64,000 bases of DNA, from NCBI RefSeq assembly GCF_900188325.1, contig NZ_FZPD01000004.1:62001-126000 (forward strand), in the 5' to 3' direction. Source of the stretch: Ekhidna lutea. Its GTDB lineage: Bacteria; Bacteroidota; Bacteroidia; Cytophagales; Cyclobacteriaceae. The position numbers were made by a program, and so were the translations under genes. Below the pieces are notes generated by a model. That model saw only the letters and a program-made list of their open reading frames with translations, was not told where the DNA came from and made no database searches. Positions 60,827 through 64,000 of this stretch are shown piece after piece. Within the stretch, counting starts at the first letter, position 1; each line of letters begins with the position of its first letter.

Positions 60827-61833
60827 TTTACTTCCTCTCCATTATAACTTGTTATTCCAAAATCAAGCAATACACGTTTTATCCGCTTGATCTGCTCATC
60901 AGTTAGATTTCCTTTCCAGCTCTCTTTACTTCCTTTTTCTTCATAATGCGTTTTATCGTGATGATTCTTGAATGCGGGTAGATAGAACTTCTCGCGTATC
61001 TCATCAGGTTGGTTACGCCCAATGTACGTGAATATCTTTTCCAGTTCTGAATCAGGATCAGCGATCACATTTTCATAATGAATGGTCAACCATTTTTTGC
61101 TGGGCTGATTTACAGGCAAATAATTCATACTCCACCTTGCAGCAAGGATTTCCTCTGGATGCTTTAATGATGCTAAAATATCCTGATAGGGATCAAAGTA
61201 CTCATGAAATCGGAATTCAGGAATCTCATACTTACTTGCTGATCGTACTTTTTCAAAGGCGTAGAAAGATAGCTGAGAGGCAATTACCGAAAAGGGATGC
61301 CTTAGCAAAACGATTGGTGTGAATTGAAATTTATCGACCAACCATTCGAGCATCAGATTACCCTGGTTGAATTTAAAAATCAACAATTCCGGGTTCAACA
61401 TACTACGATAAGATGTCTCTTCAAAAAGGTATGGGTTTCGATATTTCAACCTGAACAAATCGTCAAAGAATTGCTCAGCTTCCTGATGATTTGCACCTTT
61501 CGGAATTGGTTGATGATAGTAAAAATTCAACTCGTCTAATTTCTTAATCTTACCAATCCCTGCAGGTGGCATTTTACCACTCGGATCAAACATCCCTCTG
61601 GATAAGGGCTCATCTACCTTCATGGATCTTGGGAGTGATAGTAATAAGTTGGAAAACCAGGTAGACCCTCCCCTCGGCTGTGCGAATACACAAATTGTAT
61701 TGTCTCTACTGTAAGCATGCTCACTCTTAGTAGCCAATAGGCTTGATATGATAACTTTCTTACCAAAAAATAAAGGAGTATACCAAAGCTTTTCTACCAC
61801 TATAACTACCTGAAATGATGAATTGGAGTTCAA
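60823..61833 (-). CDS. Sulfotransferase family protein
   Basis: A 336-residue enzyme expected to use PAPS as sulfate donor. The 5'-phosphosulfate loop is AQPRGGSTWFSNLLL (about residues 51-65), and the 3'-phosphate-binding region is VLLRHPFSVIASQLS (about 172-186). A C-terminal EKGSKESWKGNLTDEQ is typical. Next to two glycosyltransferases, the likely role is sulfation of a surface polysaccharide, as in many marine bacteria. Confidence 0.88.
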   Translation of the reverse strand: MNSNSSFQVVIVVEKLWYTPLFFGKKVIISSLLATKSEHAYSRDNTICVFAQPRGGSTWFSNLLLSLPRSMKVDEPLSRGMFDPSGKMPPAGIGKIKKLDELNFYYHQPIPKGANHQEAEQFFDDLFRLKYRNPYLFEETSYRSMLNPELLIFKFNQGNLMLEWLVDKFQFTPIVLLRHPFSVIASQLSFYAFEKVRSASKYEIPEFRFHEYFDPYQDILASLKHPEEILAARWSMNYLPVNQPSKKWLTIHYENVIADPDSELEKIFTYIGRNQPDEIREKFYLPAFKNHHDKTHYEEKGSKESWKGNLTDEQIKRIKRVLLDFGITSYNGEEVK

Positions 61834-61899
61834 TACTACTAATCTTGCCTATTGTTAACCATCTTTCCACTAAATTTTAGCTAAAGCTCTAAAAAAGTA

Positions 61900-62745
61900 A
61901 TGAACCAGCTACCATTGGTTTCAGTCATTTGTTTGTGTCATAATCACGCCTCTTTCGTGGCTGAAGCAATCGCTTCGGTGTGGAAGCAAAGCTATCCGAA
62001 TATTGAGTTGATTGTGGTGGATGATGGCAGTTCTGATGATAGCAAATCGATTATAGCTTCTACTATAAAAGAAAAAAAAGAAGTTCAATTCATTGATATT
62101 GGAACCTCCCTGGGAAACTGCGCAGCTTTTAACCAAGGATTTGCAGCTTCAAAAGGTGAATATATTATCGACCTGGCCGCAGACGATATCTTACTCCCTG
62201 AGCGGGTATTGGGAGGGGTCAATACTTTCATAAAGTCCGGAGCTGGAGTTACTTTTTGTGATGTGATGAATATCGATGAATCGGGCCATGAACTTGGGAC
62301 ACATTATAAAAGAGATAGCAAAGGGAACCTACTAGAGAAAGTACCGGAAGGAGATATCTATCAAGAGCTCATCAGCCGTTATTTTATTTCACCACCCGGG
62401 ATGATGATTGCTCGTTCAGTGCTGGAGGGAATTGGAGGATATGATGAAACTTTGAGCTATGAGGATTTTGATTTCTGGATTCGTTCATCGAGAAGCTGGA
62501 GCTATGCATTTACTGATGAAGTGTTGGTAAAAAAACGGATCGTAAAAGAATCCTTATCAAGTCAGCAATTCAAATTTCGGTCCATTCACCAAGCTTCTAC
62601 ACTTAAGGTGTGCCAAAAAATAAAAGAGCTGAACATTACCAGGCAGGAAAATTCAGCTCTAAGCAAAAGATGCCTTTATGAAATAAAGCAATGCATTAAG
62701 CAGGGGAATATTTCCTTAATCCCTGAATTCATAAAGCTGCTTTAG
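61900..62745 (+). CDS. Glycosyltransferase family 2
   Basis: A 281-residue GT-A enzyme. LVSVICLCHNHASFVAEAIA and IELIVVDDGSSDDSKSII bind the nucleotide sugar; LAADDILLPERV has the DxD-like metal site; GGYDETLSYEDFDFWIR holds the catalytic ED region. It has no membrane segment. It is convergent with the permease, ending 1 bp before its stop. Confidence 0.93.
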   Translation: MNQLPLVSVICLCHNHASFVAEAIASVWKQSYPNIELIVVDDGSSDDSKSIIASTIKEKKEVQFIDIGTSLGNCAAFNQGFAASKGEYIIDLAADDILLPERVLGGVNTFIKSGAGVTFCDVMNIDESGHELGTHYKRDSKGNLLEKVPEGDIYQELISRYFISPPGMMIARSVLEGIGGYDETLSYEDFDFWIRSSRSWSYAFTDEVLVKKRIVKESLSSQQFKFRSIHQASTLKVCQKIKELNITRQENSALSKRCLYEIKQCIKQGNISLIPEFIKLL

Positions 62746-62746
62746 C

Positions 62747-64000
62747 CTACTCATATTTCAGCGTATTTGCCGGGTTTAATGAAGCCACTTTTAATACTCT
62801 AGCGCTAACTGTGATCAGTGAACAAATGATTACGACAACCATTGCAACTATAATTACCTCCCAGGGAAAATTTATGCGATACGCATAATTATCTAACCAG
62901 CTATTCATACCAAAGAACACAATTGGAACACCGATCAATGCAGCAACTCCAATCAGAATTATAAACTCCCGATAGAACAACCCTACAATGTGAGGTTCAG
63001 ATGCTCCAAGTACTTTTCTCACTCCAACTTCCTTTGTTCGCTGCGAAGCTATGAACGAAATCAAACCAAACAATCCGAGTATTGCTACCAGCAATGCAAA
63101 ACCTGAAAACACGCTAAAAACAGCTCCGAACCGTCGATCTTCCTTATACAAGCGATCAAAGCGATCGTCAATAAATGAGTATTCTAATGTTGCGGTTGGG
63201 AACATTTCGCTCCATATCTCATCAATCTTCTTTAAACCTATCGCAACATTCTTCGGAGACAGTTTAACCAGGGAATTAATTTGAACTTTATCATAGAAAT
63301 AACATGTTGGCTCTGTTGACTTTTTCAAGCTTGTTCTGTTTGCATCCTTTATGACACCTATAATATTGTACTTATCATTTTCAGGATCGCGACCAAACTG
63401 GATTTTTTCGTTCAATACATTTTGATCTGCAAGATTAAATCGGTCTAGAAATGCCTGATTTACAATTACCGCTGTTGTGTCATCTAGCAAGTTGTCTTTG
63501 ATGAAGTTCCTTCCATCAATAAATGAAATATCGAGCAACTCAAAATATTGATTGTCAACAACTTGAATATAGGTTGTCGCCTCTAAGCGATCTGTCAATC
63601 CTACAATCTTCACCCCACCGCTGGTAGACCAAATCTCATCGCTTTCTCCGCCGGGAATTATGCTTGATGTAGCAACACTTGTAATACTAGACTCTTTCAG
63701 TAATCGATCTTTAAATACCCCCATCATTTCTTCATACTTATCATCATCTCCGGGCATGGTTTCAGGATTACCAAAGGCAACCACCTGCTCTGTGTTCATT
63801 CCCTTGTCCATACTTTTCATATATCTAACCTGACGAATGACGATTAAGGTACATGCAATCAACACAATAGATGTAGCAAACTGTAAAACTACCAGGCCTT
63901 TCCGCAGGCCCACTCCACTTTTGGAGTTTCTGAACTTGCCTTTTAAAACAGAAATGATTTTAAAATTTGACAGAAAAGTGGCTGGATAAAATCCCGAGAT
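62747..64000 (-). CDS. FtsX/MacB-type ABC transporter permease, C-terminal part
   Basis: The C-terminal 417 residues of a permease that runs off the right edge of the window. The frame stays open to the edge as SGFYPATFLSNFKIISVLKG, the linker that in Bacteroidota joins two FtsX modules in proteins of about 790 residues. Here the second module is complete: a membrane helix (LVVLQFATSIVLIACTLIVI), a MacB-like periplasmic domain (about 60-270) and three helices (FSVFSGFALLVAILGLFGLI, then QRTKEVGVRKVLGASEPHIV). It probably extrudes a substrate or works on envelope lipoproteins. Confidence 0.9.
   Translation of the reverse strand: MSGFYPATFLSNFKIISVLKGKFRNSKSGVGLRKGLVVLQFATSIVLIACTLIVIRQVRYMKSMDKGMNTEQVVAFGNPETMPGDDDKYEEMMGVFKDRLLKESSITSVATSSIIPGGESDEIWSTSGGVKIVGLTDRLEATTYIQVVDNQYFELLDISFIDGRNFIKDNLLDDTTAVIVNQAFLDRFNLADQNVLNEKIQFGRDPENDKYNIIGVIKDANRTSLKKSTEPTCYFYDKVQINSLVKLSPKNVAIGLKKIDEIWSEMFPTATLEYSFIDDRFDRLYKEDRRFGAVFSVFSGFALLVAILGLFGLISFIASQRTKEVGVRKVLGASEPHIVGLFYREFIILIGVAALIGVPIVFFGMNSWLDNYAYRINFPWEVIIVAMVVVIICSLITVSARVLKVASLNPANTLKYE

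Noticed and set aside
1-64000. tRNA, rRNA, CRISPR array, prophage or complete insertion sequence
   Set aside because: None was seen in the gaps; repeats found are short palindromic elements without spacers or transposase.

Overview
The window comes from the chromosome of a free-living member of the Bacteroidota, most likely of the Cytophagales/Cytophagia. Several things point there: AT-rich DNA with weak Shine-Dalgarno signals and candidate TAnnTTTG promoter elements, a type IX secretion (T9SS) C-terminal sorting domain, PD40/PorE-like and DUF4249 proteins, a FecI/FecR/TonB-receptor cluster, a two-domain FtsX permease and a single-chain pyruvate carboxylase. The genus cannot be fixed from sequence alone. 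No rRNA, tRNA, CRISPR array, prophage or intact insertion sequence was seen.

Layout. 1-2.6 kb: minus-strand miaA, a glycosyltransferase and the start of a PIG-L deacetylase. 2.7-9.4 kb: a plus-strand run of a large PAS/GAF hybrid histidine kinase, a stand-alone receiver, a small unknown protein and an MBL phosphodiesterase, all with overlapping ends, then a four-helix-bundle gene between inverted repeats and rqcH. 9.5-12.5 kb: minus-strand purC, STAS protein, RNase Z and a queuosine-precursor transporter. 13.3-14.1 kb: three tandem paralogous microproteins of 52-54 residues. 14.2-22 kb: fabH, a PorE-like protein lacking an OmpA domain, an ECF sigma/anti-sigma/DUF4097 operon, then gpsA with a PlsB-type acyltransferase. 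22-33.2 kb: a T9SS-secreted vanadium haloperoxidase-like protein, polyprenyl synthase, pgk, recQ, an MFS transporter and a tricorn-type protease.

33.3-45.1 kb is the most disturbed part. It holds a frameshifted TonB-CTD-like gene, an amidohydrolase lying between two copies of the pyc 3' end, pyc, a marR gene preceded by two GTAG-N4-CTAC palindromes, a PLP decarboxylase with two GNAT enzymes, and an accessory islet (AbiU2-type HEPN protein, ParD/ParE-like pair, two small membrane proteins) studded with palindromic intergenic repeats. 45.1-50.2 kb carries a coiled-coil membrane protein, an SGNH hydrolase, a cyclophilin lipoprotein, a PH-domain protein, hslV and pdhC. 50.2-56.2 kb has an SRAP-family protein without its catalytic residues, then a complete sigma/anti-sigma/TonB receptor/DUF4249 uptake system. 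56.5-64 kb has a DinB protein, YigZ, a TPR protein, a surface-glycan cluster (FemAB-like acyltransferase, GT4, sulfotransferase, GT2) and the C-terminal half of an FtsX-type permease.

No large unknown multi-gene system is evident. The strongest candidates for something undescribed are the tandem microprotein family (13362-14055), the catalytically degenerate SRAP paralogue (50270-50953) and the defence/TA islet embedded in repeats (41.9-45.1 kb).
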